A DNA stretch of 64,000 bases from Adiantum capillus-veneris (GCA_014529385.2 CM043942.1:52568774-52632773); one strand, 5' to 3'; shown: positions 1-13,149, counted from the first letter of the stretch. Notes: generated by a model from the letters alone, not told the origin. Program-made: numbers and translations.

Positions 1-929
1 CATGATGCTAGGGCGGCCATGGACTTACATTCGAAGAAATGCTTGATGCGAGGAAGCAAAGGAAAATGTCGCAAAACCTTTTGTGGAATTTTTGTCCCGT
101 GGAGATCTACTCGATATCTTTCGGAATCACATTTCGGACACTTCTCCATGTCTGTGTATTCCCCTCTGAAAAGAATGCAGTCATTAGGACAAGCGTGGAT
201 AGAATTGTAATCCATCCCCAAGTTTCGCAAAATCTTTCTTGCTTCATCTCGGGAATCTGGTATCACATTGTCAGCTGGTAGAATGTGCTCTTTCAGCAAT
301 CTACACAACATAAAAATATGATACAGTCGTGTAAAAATCTATCAGATCATTATACATTTAGAGTTCTATTAAAGTAAACTAATTGTAATAGATCACCTGA
401 AAAGCGTTGTGACGCTAATGTCACTCCATCCAAACTTTGCCTGCATGTTGAGAAGAACCAGGAGTGCTTTCAATCTAGACATACGTGCTCCATTATACAA
501 TGACGTATCGGCTTCACTTTTCATATCATCATAGATAAGCCTTTCTGAATCCATGATCGTCTCGATCATTTCATCAATCTCGGGCTCAAACATTGCCTCG
601 TTGGGAATGTGCTCTGCATGATCATCCCCCGAGATGTCAGAGGGTACATCTTGTGGCCTCACATATGCTGCTTGACCAAAGCGCCTGCGAATACGTCTAT
701 TGGGTTGCAAGATTGCTGCTTGTTGGCCAGCGTCAGAGTCCGACGAGTTATAATTGGCAACAACTCGATCTATAATAGATGGATCGAACTCGCCAAATTC
801 GCGAACGTGCTGCAAAGAAACACGTCTTGTCCGTCGCACAGCATGCTTGCATTGATTACAAGGACATAAGACCCTCGTTGAGAGATAGGTGTTTCGGTTG
901 GACAGTCCCACATCCTCGTCGCTACTCAT
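1..929 (-). CDS. CACTA transposase (TNP2/Transposase_21 type), N-terminal part, partial
   Basis: This encodes the N-terminal part of a CACTA transposase, which binds and cuts the element ends. Exon 1 (929 to 397) starts with MSSDEDVG and carries a transposase-associated zinc motif, CPCNQCKH, near residue 22. It ends at CAG|GTGATC. Exon 2 (300 to the window edge) follows TGTGTAG and reads FRLLKEHILP at the join, then HACPNDCILF and CPKCDSERYR, which are hallmarks of the Transposase_21 family. It then enters KVLRHFPLLPR in frame. Exon 1 is 533 bp and the splice phase is consistent. No frame break is visible, unlike copy 2, so this copy could encode a working protein if the off-window part is intact. 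The start codon lies just downstream (in the gene's sense) of a (GA)n tract. Confidence 0.88.
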
Positions 930-991
930 AATGAGGATAAAAAACTTATAACCTAGACAACAAATTTAATATTCTATTGGCATTCTTCGTC

Positions 992-994
<3 letters not shown>

Positions 995-1053
<59 letters not shown>
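995..1053. repeat. (TC)n microsatellite upstream of CACTA transposase start, copy 1
   Basis: Uninterrupted 59-bp TC tract lying 66 bp upstream of the leftward transposase ATG, so it reads as (GA)n in the 5' UTR or promoter. The same tract is present at the equivalent place in copy 2. Confidence 0.97.
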
Positions 1054-1056
<3 letters not shown>

Positions 1057-1407
1057 CTCACATTCTCTAGTCATGTCCAATCCCCGCACACCTCGGTCTA
1101 GAGGTGCACGGAGATCAGAACCACCGGGTTATAATCTCGTCTTTATTGGTCAATACCTATATTTGTGGGTACAAGAAATCTACACACCCACGTCTACATG
1201 ATACTGCATGTAGTGGACAAAATCCCTTTGCCTCTTCTCTAGCTGTAGCACTTCACTTCATCTTAACATCTTTTCACAGTAGATCTTTTCACTGTTCGTC
1301 TAACTCTAAACCCTAAACCGTAAGTAATTCTTGCGTGGACTCGATCTAACGTAAATAAACGTAAATCTAACTAAAAATAAAGCTAAATCTAATTTAACGT
1401 AAGTCTA

Positions 1408-1615
1408 ATGACTAGAGGTTGTTTAGATGGTCATTGTGTCGGGGATGTAGTGACTCTTGTCGCCCTGAAGATCCACCTTCTTCCCTATCTTCTGAAGACA
1501 TTTCACCAGTACTTTTGGATCGACGGAGCCCACCATGAGTGAAGGCAGCAATACCCTATATTCCATTGAGGGCTTTCTTCACCCGCTTCATGCAGGCATC
1601 GCAGTCTATGGAGAC
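1408..1615 (-). pseudogene. Captured HIPP-like (heavy-metal-associated domain) gene fragment, copy 1
   Basis: On the minus strand the sequence begins VSIDCDACMKRVKKALNGI, then a stop, and after a frame change reads VGSVDPKVLVKCLQKIGKKV. These are the first and last parts of a heavy-metal-associated (HMA) domain, with the metal-binding CxxC as CDAC and the closing beta-alpha segment. The middle of the domain is missing. HMA domains of this form occur in HIPP proteins and metallochaperones. It lies between the element's 5' end and its transposase, so it is passenger DNA. The C-terminal coding part present in copy 2 has been deleted here. It is non-functional as protein. Confidence 0.75.
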
Positions 1616-1619
1616 CCGC

Positions 1620-2197
1620 ATCTAATCTAATATAACGTAAATCTAAATCTAGCTTAAATAAACGTAAATCTAGTTAAAAATAAACCTAAATCTAATTTAA
1701 TGTAAGTCTACATATAACCTAATCTTTAACGTCTTTTAAGATAGTTTCCTACGACGTTATAACTCTCTTCTTGCTGTGTGTGTGCGCGTGTGTGGATGTG
1801 TGTGCCAATAAAAAGAGATAAATGGTATAACCTTTCTATCACCCATGCCAAGTATGATAGATTGATTATGCCATTTCCCTCTTGAATAATAGGTCTTCAG
1901 TTCAACTCCTCGTCGGCTAGATCTTTAGGTCTTTTAATTTTAATTAGTTTCCTACGACGCTCCCTTAGTTTCTCTTTCTTTCTCTCTCAATGTGTGTGCG
2001 TTTTTTTGGATCGTATGCATGTTTTCTTTCTCTTTTCCTCTCTCAATGTGTGCGTTTTTTGTTTATGCATGTTCTCTCTCTCTTTTCCTCTCTCAATGCG
2101 TGCGTTTTTTGTTTATGCATGCTCTCTCTCTCTTTTTCTCTCTCAATGTGTGTGTGCATTCTTTGTTTATGTATGTGTGTGCGTTTTTGTTTTTGTT

Positions 2198-2249
<52 letters not shown>

Positions 2250-2369
2250 CAAAAACACTATGTGTGTGTGTATGTGTGTGTGTGAGAGAGAGAGAGAGGG
2301 AGAGAGAAAGAGGGGAAGGGAACATGAGAATGAGGAGAGGGAAGGAGCATACCTGGCTCTCCTTCCTCT

Positions 2370-2421
<52 letters not shown>

Positions 2422-2460
2422 AGAAGAAAAGAGAGAGAGAGAGAGAGAGTGAGGGAGAGC
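1620..2460. repeat. Low-complexity 5' region of CACTA copy 1
   Basis: No gene is supported here. The stretch holds CTAAATCTAA/AACGTAAATC-type degenerate repeats, a TAGTTTCCTACGACG motif that recurs in the element, several tandem copies of a TCTCTCAATGTGTGCG unit (1980-2160), a (CT)n tract (2202-2246), purine-rich GA sequence and a (GT)n tract (2374-2420). Long apparent reading frames here are products of these repeats. Confidence 0.85.
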
Positions 2461-2483
2461 GTTACCTGCTCTTTGCTTGAGGG

Positions 2484-2524
2484 CGCCGAAAAACTCAGAT
2501 CTGAGATCTGAGTTTTTGGGCGCG
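2484..2524. repeat. Imperfect palindrome near CACTA 5' end, copy 1
   Basis: Arms AAAAACTCAGATCT and AGATCTGAGTTTTT flank a single G. The match extends outward to GCGCC/GGCGC with one mismatch, giving a stem of about 20 bp. Copy 2 has the same structure with one mismatch at the centre. Confidence 0.85.
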
Positions 2525-2550
2525 CTCGGTTATTTTTTTTACCCCAGCTG

Positions 2551-2630
2551 GCGTCGCTATGAGCGTCGCTATAAGCGTCGCAAATTTACAAATAAATTTG
2601 CGACGCTTATAGCGACGCTCATAGCGACGC
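2551..2630. repeat. Perfect sub-terminal inverted repeat, copy 1
   Basis: Two 38-bp arms are perfectly complementary around a CAAA loop (2589-2592). Each arm carries three GCGTCGC units. Sub-terminal repeats of this kind are where TNPA-like proteins bind in En/Spm elements. That role is inferred here. Confidence 0.93.
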
Positions 2631-2693
2631 CGGGAAATTTTTTTTTGAGCGTCGCTGTGTGAGCGTCGCTAATATGAAGAGCCTCTTGTAGTG

Positions 2694-5171
<2,478 letters not shown>

Positions 5172-5233
5172 TAATCTTTTATTCCTTCAAATAAACTTGA
5201 TTAGGCCTAATCCTAATCGGGGCTTCTAAAACC

Positions 5234-5241
5234 TATAAATA
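5234..5241 (+). promoter_or_regulatory. TATA box in an LTR- or promoter-like stretch
   Basis: TATAAATA sits in CCTATAAATAGAGCCC, a strong plant-type TATA context. It is followed by C/A-rich leader-like sequence and no coding frame. The 5170-5790 stretch may be part of a non-autonomous LTR element, but I could not find its ends or a primer site. Confidence 0.45.
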
Positions 5242-5249
5242 GAGCCCTT

Positions 5250-6115
5250 CTCTCCCTTGTAAATCATCCCATGATCACACTACACCACACCATTCTCAAC
5301 ACATAACACACCACTCTTCAACCCTAGTTGTGTAGAGTGTGTGCATTGTGAGTGCTCTATTCCATCACTACACATAGGTGCATGGAGAAGCTTGAAGTTA
5401 GTTATGTCATCTAGAGGAGTGGAGTGATACTATACTCTACAATCACACTTGTAGCCTACTCTTGTCCATAAATAAGATTCATAGTTTTGGGTGCAATTAT
5501 ATGCTGCAACTAGGACTCTTCTCTCCAAATTGACTTGATAAGTTGGCTCATCAGGTGGTTGAAGGTATATTGTCCTTGAAGTTTGTTGTGCCATTTCATG
5601 CTTGGTAGTTTGAGGGCTTGTTGAATTGTTTGCCTAAAAGGTAAATTGTAAGAGGGTGCTCGGTGAGAGGGCTCCCGTGACCCTAAGACAATTTGTGTAT
5701 TGGCAACAAGGTCAAGTTTTGTGTTGTCTCTCTATTTCTCATCAAGCTTTGTGTGCATCTAGTCTTTAAGGCTAAGACTGAGTTGCTCAAGTTGATTTGT
5801 GCTCTTTACCTCTCTCTGGCGTGGTGAATGTTTGTGTTTGGTGTGTGTGGCTATCTTGCATTCCCCTCTCTTTGTGCGTTTGAGTACAAGGAGATATCAT
5901 GTGCGTCCTAGTTCGCATCTACAACTAGGTGGTGCCCCTTTTCTTGTTTCGTTTCTGACTGTGGGTTGTTGTTGTCTCTGATTGTGCTTGCCCCAGCCCC
6001 AATTGAGCAGCACGAGAGCCTTGAAGGGTGTTTAGAGGACGCTCTTCTTGTTGCCGTCCCCGGACCGCCTCACCATCAAGAGATTGAGATTGAGATTGAG
6101 AGTGTGATTGTGATT
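5250..6115. other. Spacer flanking CACTA copy 2; GATTGA-type repeat at the insertion site
   Basis: No gene is supported. The last 35 bp (from about 6080) are imperfect GAGATT/GATTGA repeats that continue on the far side of the CACTA element at 14217-14300. The transposon therefore landed inside a microsatellite-like tract. Confidence 0.7.
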
Positions 6116-6350
6116 CACTACAAGAGGTTGTGTGCTCTTGTGACGCTGTTAGCGACGGAAATACACTGGGTTTTTATAACCCCCGGCGTCGCTAAAACCA
6201 TCGCTAATAGCGTCGCTACGAGAGCGTCGCTATATGCATCGCTATAACCATCGCTATATAGCGACGGTTATAGCGACGTTTACACAAAAGTCTATAGCGA
6301 CGCTACAGAGCAATAAATAGCCACGGTTATAGCGACACCCGAGAGAAAAA
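6116..6350. repeat. 3' sub-terminal repeat region of CACTA copy 2
   Basis: At least ten TAGCGACG or CGTCGCTA units lie in both orientations. They include a near-palindrome around 6227-6275 built from CATCGCTATA and TATAGCGACGG. The arrangement matches TNPA-binding sub-terminal regions. It differs from the 5' end, which has one compact perfect palindrome. Confidence 0.85.
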
Positions 6351-6719
6351 AAAATTTGGTGACAGGGCATTGAATGCCCTGCCACCCATCAACCATATTG
6401 TACTTGATTCACTTTTTAAAAAAAGTGCAAGGGTAGATAATAGACCCAAAATAGTCACCCACAAGACGCATTGTTTGCAAAATTGACAAGCGTAAAATTG
6501 ACAATTGTACACATCATAGGCAAAATGAATTGATTGGCAAATGTAATAATGACAATTGTACAACATCATAGGCATAAAGAATTGATTGGCAAAATGAACT
6601 GTGGTGACAAATATAATAATATACATGGTTCAAAAAAACGTATAAAATCCGTCTCATGATACATAAGCTATGAGAAACCCTAAACTAATGCTATCTAGCT
6701 ACGGCTAAACTGACGTCGT

Positions 6720-8029
6720 CTAGTCAGACGTCTCATCGCGTCCAAGCGGCGTATCTGTCGGATTCTGCAAAAAAAGACAATAAGACAGCTTTCAGTAAGT
6801 ATAAACATATAACGACATTTATAAAACAATACAAAAAATAGAAAAGAGTAAACCCTAATACTAACCATGCCGCCGCGAGAACTGAGAATGTCCATCAGGG
6901 CGTTTAAGCCCTTCCTGCCTGCGTACTCGCGCTCGTACGGTGTGGGATCACGTCCTGTCATCGACCACTGTCAAAACATACAAAGAATTCATTATGTTAG
7001 AATTAAAAAACTCATAAACCCTAAACTATCGAACATAAAGAGCAATGCGAAAACACTTACAAAATCGGCCTCAAATGATGCCCATCCACCGCTCCCCAAG
7101 TGGTGCGAGCTCCCTGCCTCTACTCGCGCTCTGGCTGCATCCTTTTGTTGCTTCCACTTGTCGGGATTCTCGCGCGCTGCTTTCTTCGCATTCTTCCAAT
7201 CTTCTTTGGCCAGCCAATCTGGCCTGTTCCACCCATACTTGATTGCTTTTTGCACTTCGGAACGCTTGTGTTTGTAGTATTCGCGCATTCGAATCTTCAT
7301 CAGGTCTTCATTGAAGCGTTGATCCCGTGTTGGAAAGGGAAACTCATCATGAAGTATGCTGATGACTCTGTTTTTTAAATCACTTGGTACTTCACTCCAT
7401 TTGTTTAGTATGTAGTGTCTAAACAGTTGAGAGCAAAGACCACGCATGCGCGAGATCACCTTCTTGCCGTCATCATCCATGATGATGCCGCCACTGAAGT
7501 CGACGGAGTAAGGCAAGCCCTCTAGCCGGTGACGCGTGAACCTGGGTGTCCCGGCAGGGGTCTCTAGCGGCGTGTCGATGGGGGTACGGACGTCAGGTGT
7601 CTCCACCGGCGTCTGGGCCCCGAAGCGAGGAGTGTCGAGTGGGGTGGCCCCTGGCGGAGTAGGTAGAGGTGTGTAGCTGCTAGGAACAGTCAGCCGTGCA
7701 AAACCTGGCGTAGATGGCGATGTTGTGGCTGGTGTGGGTGCGGGCAAAGAAGGGGAGGGTAAAGAGCCTCGTCGAACACGAGGCGGTGTGGAGGCATCGG
7801 TGGCGGAATCTCCACAACAACCGCCACCGCCACCACTAGAGCGCCGGTGTCTAGACGAGTGTGAAGCTCGTCTTGTCAGCGCCGAAGCTTAGGAGTGCGC
7901 CGAATGCTCCGAAATAGAGGGAGATGCGGATGGATTAGGAATGCGCGATGATGCGCCAGAGCGATGATGCTCCACGTATCACTGTCTCTACTGCGGTGAC
8001 AAAGAAGAAAGAAACTCCTCATCATCCAT
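6720..8029 (-). pseudogene. TNPA-like protein (plant Transposase_24 type), 3 exons, disabled
   Basis: This is the second gene of the CACTA element, for a DNA-binding accessory protein. Exons 8029-7061, 6967-6866 and 6764-6720 have GT-AG junctions (TTT|GTAAGTG, GACAG|TGG, ATG|GTTAGT, TTGCAG|AAT) and all fall in phase, giving a 371-residue product. The N-terminus (MDDEEFLSS) is serine/histidine-rich, followed by a Pro/Thr-rich low-complexity region with repeated TP and ETP motifs. The core reads KWSEVPSDLKNRV, then KWKQQKDAARARVEAGSSHH, then SMTGRDPTPYEREY, the conserved order of Transposase_24 proteins. In-frame stops occur near 7989, 7980 and 7890 within the N-terminal region, so the protein is not made from this start. 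Exon joins are inferred. Confidence 0.8.
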
Positions 8030-8369
8030 ACCTGCATTAAACACACGAATATTTAAACTTAATATTGAATGAATAGAGTAGACAATGACGCAAAGACCAT
8101 TAAATACAATGACGTACTGACACATATAAATACAATGACGCAATGAATTGAGTGATAGAAGAGGCAAGTCAAAAACTGAGAATTTTCAATCAAAAGATGT
8201 GAGCGCGAGTAGAAAAGAGCGTTATACACCATGGAAGGTACTTAGAGAGCCAGAGCTTTTACAACACGGAGCAAAATTGTTCAAATACAATATTTGTGGC
8301 TTTAAGAGATCTCTCTCTCATGCTCGCATAACTCAGCATAACTTCCTATATCTATATAGAGCTCTCCGT

Positions 8370-11300
8370 TTAACACATATCCTCTGTTTCATTTTGTAGC
8401 TCCTCTGCATGCACCCCATATAGAGTAGTAGCATCTTGATGCTCGTCTGGCACCACCGCAGCGGCTTCTGATTGAGCATCTTCTCTGATCTCCTCCATTG
8501 ATGCCGTTGTGATTGGCACATGGTAGCCTTCATACGTCCTTGCACTACGAGGGGCTACCTCTATGACGTACCACCAGTTTGATGTAGACTTTGTAGGATG
8601 AAATACTACCTGCCAGAGCCACATAACTTACATGAGAGCTTTCAAGCACATAACTTGTAGAAGGGGGATGTTAACTATTTACATACTTACTTGTTCACAA
8701 TGCTCGGGTAGTACGAAAGTGTCTCTTAGGTCAGTCCATTTCTTAGTAGAATCCACCTCAAGAAAACCAGACTCTCCTCTACGCACAGTAGCGTTTCGAC
8801 CCTCCATGATTATCTTGAACCATTGCACGTCGAACAAGTCGACAAAAAATCCTCTGTAATCGATCCTCAAAATCTCTTGCAGCGTGCCGAAGTAAGTGAG
8901 TTCCGCCACCATAGGATCTGCATCAGAGGAACGTCGTCGACTAGACTGTTCAAATTTTTCCATGATTCCACAATCTTGAGTAAAACGCTTTTTGTCGGTT
9001 CGTTCCACCCTAAAATGTCGACCTTTACACCATGCTGCTGTGTATGACTTATACTACAACGAACAAAGATTATGAGTGGCCGTTCAAACATTTAGAAATA
9101 AAGTCACTAGCTAGTCGTACATTGCAAACTTACCTTGGTCGCGCAACCCCGAGAGTACTCCTACTCTTCCTCAGTCACTTCGTCATCGCATTGTTGTGCG
9201 CTTTTGAATTGGTTGTGCAACCATCTTAAGCTCATGAAGGTTGGTAGGCTCTCCAGAACCGTCGGATAGTGCATCGGTGGTCGTCTTCCCCGTCTCCACT
9301 CGATTCGTGCCCTTTGTCGCTCTTGCTTTGCATCCTCATATTGTGAAATCCACTTTTGCATCACTGGATTGTGAAGCATGCAAAATCGGTTGATTTTAGC
9401 CTCTAGATCTTCCGTCATCTTCTTCTCAACACCGAGATTGCACATGACAATCCCAGATATGCGCTCATCATCTATGGTTCGTCATAGCGTGTCCCGGGCT
9501 TTATCAAATCCGTCTAGCCACTCTCCAATGTACACTAGGGACTCTGATACCAACCAACCTTCTGCCATGCTACCCTCCGGACGTGCCTTTTGACGCACAT
9601 ATCCCTTAAGCGTTTTCATGAAACGTTCTAAGAAGAACATCCAGCTGGAATGAACTGTGCCAGCTATTTCCACCTCATCAACTATGTGAACAAGAAGATG
9701 CACCTGAATGGTTAGCATGGTAGTAGGAAAATGTTTCTCAAACATGCACACAAGCTCCGCAGCATTTAGTTTGGCGAATGGTATGGAGTCTATGTTGATC
9801 TCCTTTTGTGAGATCCATTGCACCAGCTTTGCAAGTTTGTAGATTGTGTTACGGATGTCGAGAGACAAACATCCCTCAATGGCAACCGGTAAAATAAACT
9901 GTAAAGTATGTGCAGCAATGATATTAAAGTCCACATTTTATGCAATGATATTAAAGTCCACTATGAACGTACCTGACACATTTTATGCCAATCGTGTGAC
10001 TTCAAACCGGTAAGCTTTCCTTCTTTAGTAAAACACGTTCGGAGCGAGTGCATTACGCCAGTGGGGGTCCGCAAAGATCGAATGGCCTCTTTTACTTTGC
10101 GTTCTTGGGCTCCTGTGAAAATCCATGGTGCTTTAGGAAGTTTTATCGATCCATCAGACGCTGTTTGCGGCCAATATTGCTCCATACGATCCACATTTCT
10201 AAGGTCAACTCTGGCTCCCAAAGTATCTTTCTTGCCGGTCAAATGGTCCCATAGTAGATTACCCACATTCTTGAATATGTGCATTGGATCGAGCAAGTGA
10301 TTGATCACGAGTCGGGGCCAGTATGGTAACTCGTACCATAGAGATAGTCTCTTCATCCCTGGAGGCAATCCGTCATCGCACATCTCCTTCTGCTCTAACC
10401 ATGCTTGTGCAGACATCCTTGGTGGCTCTCTTCCCAAAAAGCCGTCGCGTAACACATGATTCTCTGGAAGATACGCTTGATGACCTTCGTAGATTTGCTT
10501 CTTCAGTGAGGGTGCCCTACGTGCATTCAGTCTAGGTCCACATGTGACACATGCTCTGTATCCGCTTGTTTGAAGCCCTGCATGTATACACATGATAATA
10601 GATCAACTATGGGGAAAAAACAAGATTTACAGTGTCTGAGTGAGGAGTGTCAATAGATCACCTGAGCATTCTGTTAGCCCGGGATAGTCATGCATGGTCC
10701 ACATTAGAATACCTCTGATCAAAGCATTCCGTCGTCCTGTGTGTCGGCTCATATCCACCACCTCTATGCCAATCCACAATTGTTGTAGCTCTTCCAATAG
10801 TGGACGAAGATACACATCCATATTCCCCACTTTATATCGCCCTGGCACAATCAAGCTTAGCCATAGGTGCCCCTTCTTCGTAGTCAACCACGGGGGAATG
10901 TTGTAGTTGACGATGACAACGGGCCATACACTGTAAGATGTTGATCTTTGACCAAATGGATTTACGCCATCCATAGCCAGGCCTAAGCGCAAATTTCGAG
11001 CTTCCCTGGCAAAATCCGACCATGTTCCATCTATATGTTTCCAGGCTGCGCAATCTGCAGGAATTCGTAGCACACCATCCGAAGATTTATTCTCCTCATG
11101 CCATGATGCTAGGGCGGCCATGGACTTACATTCGAAGAAATGCTTGATGCGAGGAAGCAGAGGAAAATGTCGCAAAACCTTTTGTGGTTTTTGTCCCGTG
11201 GAGATCTACTCGATATCTTTCGGAATCACATTTCGGACACTTCTCCATGTCTATGTATTCCCTTCTGAAAAGAATGCAGTCATTAGGACAAGCGTGGATA

Positions 11301-12027
11301 GAATTGTAATCCATCCCCGAGTTTCGCAAAATCTTTCTTGCTTCATCTCGGGAATCTGGCATCACATTGTCAGCTGGTAGTATGTGCTCTTTAAGCAATC
11401 TACACAACATAAAAATACGATACAGTCGTGTAAAAATCTATCAGATCATTATACATTTAGAGTTTTATTAAAGTAAACTAATTGTAATAGATCACCTGAA
11501 AAGCGTTGTGACGCTAGTGTCACTCCATCCAAACTTTGTCTGCATGTTGAGAAGAACCAGGAGTGCTTTCAATCTAGACATACGTGCTCCATTATACAAT
11601 GACGTATCGGCTTCACTTTTCATATCATCATAGATAAGCCTTTCTGAATCCATGATCGTCTCGATCATTTCATCAATCTCGGCTCAAACATTGCCTCGTT
11701 GGGAATGTGCTCTGCATGATCATCCCCCGAGCTGTCAGAGGCTACATCTTGTGGCCTCACATATGCTGCTTGACCAAAGCGCCTGCGAACACGTCTATTG
11801 GGTTGCAAGATTGCTGCTTGTTGGCCAGCGTCAGAGTCCGACGAGTTATAATTGGCAACAACTCGATCTATAATAGATGGATCGAACTCGCCAAATTCGC
11901 GAACGTGCTGCAAAGAAACACATCTTGTCCGTCGCACAGCATGCTTGCATTGATTACAAGGATATAAGACCCTCGTTGAGAGATAGGTGTTTCGGTTGGA
12001 CGGTCCCACATCCTCGTCACTACTCAT
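8370..12027 (-). pseudogene. CACTA transposase (TNP2/Transposase_21 with DUF4218 and DUF4216 regions), 6 exons, disabled
   Basis: Exons 12027-11496, 11399-10662, 10577-9973, 9898-9134, 9053-8691 and 8609-8370 have GT-AG junctions and mutually consistent phases. The undamaged form would be 1081 residues. In order it shows CPCNQCKH, HACPNDCILF and CPKCDSERY, then FPLLPRIK. Next come LGLAMDGVNPFG and LLDPMHIFKN, both with the conserved acidic residues of the transposase core. It closes with HLLVHIVDEVEIAGTVHSSWMFFLERFMK (DUF4218-like, split here by me for description) and LTYFGTLQEILRIDYRG (DUF4216-like). Four lesions disable it. A 1-bp loss lies near 11681 and a 2-bp loss near 11188, neither present in copy 1. 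In-frame stops lie at 9482-9484 and 9161-9163. Exon joins are inferred from sequence alone. Confidence 0.9.
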
Positions 12028-12089
12028 AATGAGGATAAAAATCTTATAACCTGGACAACAAATTTAATATTCTATTGGCATTCTTCGTC

Positions 12090-12092
<3 letters not shown>

Positions 12093-12157
<65 letters not shown>
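12093..12157. repeat. (TC)n microsatellite upstream of transposase start, copy 2
   Basis: A 65-bp TC tract, six bases longer than its counterpart in copy 1 and at the same distance (66 bp) from the transposase ATG. Confidence 0.97.
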
Positions 12158-12159
<2 letters not shown>

Positions 12160-12588
12160 ACCTCACATTCTCTAGTCATGTCCAATCCCCGCACACCTCG
12201 GTCTAGAGGTGCACGGAGATCAGAACCATCGGGTTATAATCTCGTCTTTATTGGTCAATACCTATATTTGTGGGTACAAGAAATCTACAGACCCACGTCT
12301 ACATGATACTGCATGTAGTGGACAAAACCCCTTTGCCTCTTCTCTAGCTGTAGCACTTCACAGCATCTTAACATCTTTTCATAGTAGATCTTTTCACTGT
12401 TCGTCTAACTCTAAACCCTAAACCGTAAGTAATTCTTGCGTGGACTCGATCTAACGTAAATAAGCGTAAATCTAAATAAACGTAAATCTAACTAAAAATA
12501 AACCTAAATCTAATTTAACGTAAGTCTACATCTAACATAATCTTTAACGTCTTTTGGGATAGTTTCCTACGACATTAAAACTCTCTTC

Positions 12589-12591
<3 letters not shown>

Positions 12592-12641
<50 letters not shown>
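12592..12641. repeat. (TG)n microsatellite within CACTA copy 2
   Basis: A 50-bp TG tract inside the segment that is absent from copy 1. Confidence 0.97.
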
Positions 12642-12642
<1 letters not shown>

Positions 12643-12786
12643 TAAACCTAAATAAATCTAAATAAACCTAAGTCTAATCTAATATAACATAAATCTAAAT
12701 CTAACGTAAATTATGTTATATTAAAAACAAAGAACTAAACTAACAGGGATTATAAGAACCTTAAAATTGATTTAACACATAATTTT

Positions 12787-13149
12787 TCACATAACTCGGC
12801 AAGAGTTGGCATTCTCATCACTAAAGATGTGAGAGTTAACTTCCGGCGGTGACGTTGCCTCATCTCCATCCACATCTGACAACAGCAATTGGCCCTTTAG
12901 ACCGTTCTTGCTCTTGTTACTAACTTTGAAGTTGTTGTTGAATGACTAGAGGTTGTCTAGATGGTCATTGTGTCGGGGATGTAGTGACTCTTGCCGCCTG
13001 AAGATCCACCTTCTTCCCTATCTTCTGAAGACATTTCACCAGTACTTTTGGATCGACGGAGCCCACCATGAGTGAAGGCAGCAATACCCTATATTCCATT
13101 GAGGGCTTTCTTCACCCGCTTCATGCAGGCATCGCAGTCTATGGAGACC
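12787..13149 (-). pseudogene. Captured HIPP-like gene fragment with CaaX-type end, copy 2
   Basis: Reading leftward, the fragment begins VSIDCDACMKRVKKALNGI (HMA domain start with CxxC). After a frame break it continues VGSVDPKVLVKCLQKIGKK (HMA end). A further frame reads NDHLDNL, a stop, then SFNNNFKVSNKSKNG and an acidic stretch SDVDGDEATSPPEV. It finishes HIFSDENANSCRVM followed by a stop. The last four residues (CRVM) form a CaaX prenylation box. HMA plus an Asn/Lys-rich linker plus CaaX is the HIPP domain order. Such proteins bind metals and attach to membranes by prenylation. At least two frame or stop lesions and loss of the middle of the HMA domain make it non-functional. It is host-derived passenger sequence. 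Confidence 0.8.

Larger units (their letters stand above)
1..2693 (-). mobile_element. CACTA (En/Spm) DNA transposon, copy 1, truncated by window edge
   Basis: The right end reads CCTCTTGTAGTG, the reverse complement of the CACTACAAGAGG terminus typical of CACTA elements. It is preceded by sub-terminal AGCGACG/GCGTCGC repeats. Position 1 of this copy aligns with about 11102 in copy 2, and the two run in parallel to their ends with small indels and roughly 97% identity by eye. Transcription is leftward, so this is the 5' part of the element. The next three bases (AGA) would be the target duplication, but the other end lies outside the window. Compared with copy 2 it lacks about 425 bp between 1407 and 1408, which removes the tail of the captured HIPP fragment. 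Confidence 0.93.

Noticed and set aside
1309-1320. CCCTAAACC telomere-like sequence
   Set aside because: Only about one and a half units here and at 12413; no array, so not interstitial telomere repeat.
1990-2511. Long plus-strand frames rich in Ser/Leu and Cys/Val
   Set aside because: They are translations of CT and GT microsatellites in the CACTA 5' region and are not genes.
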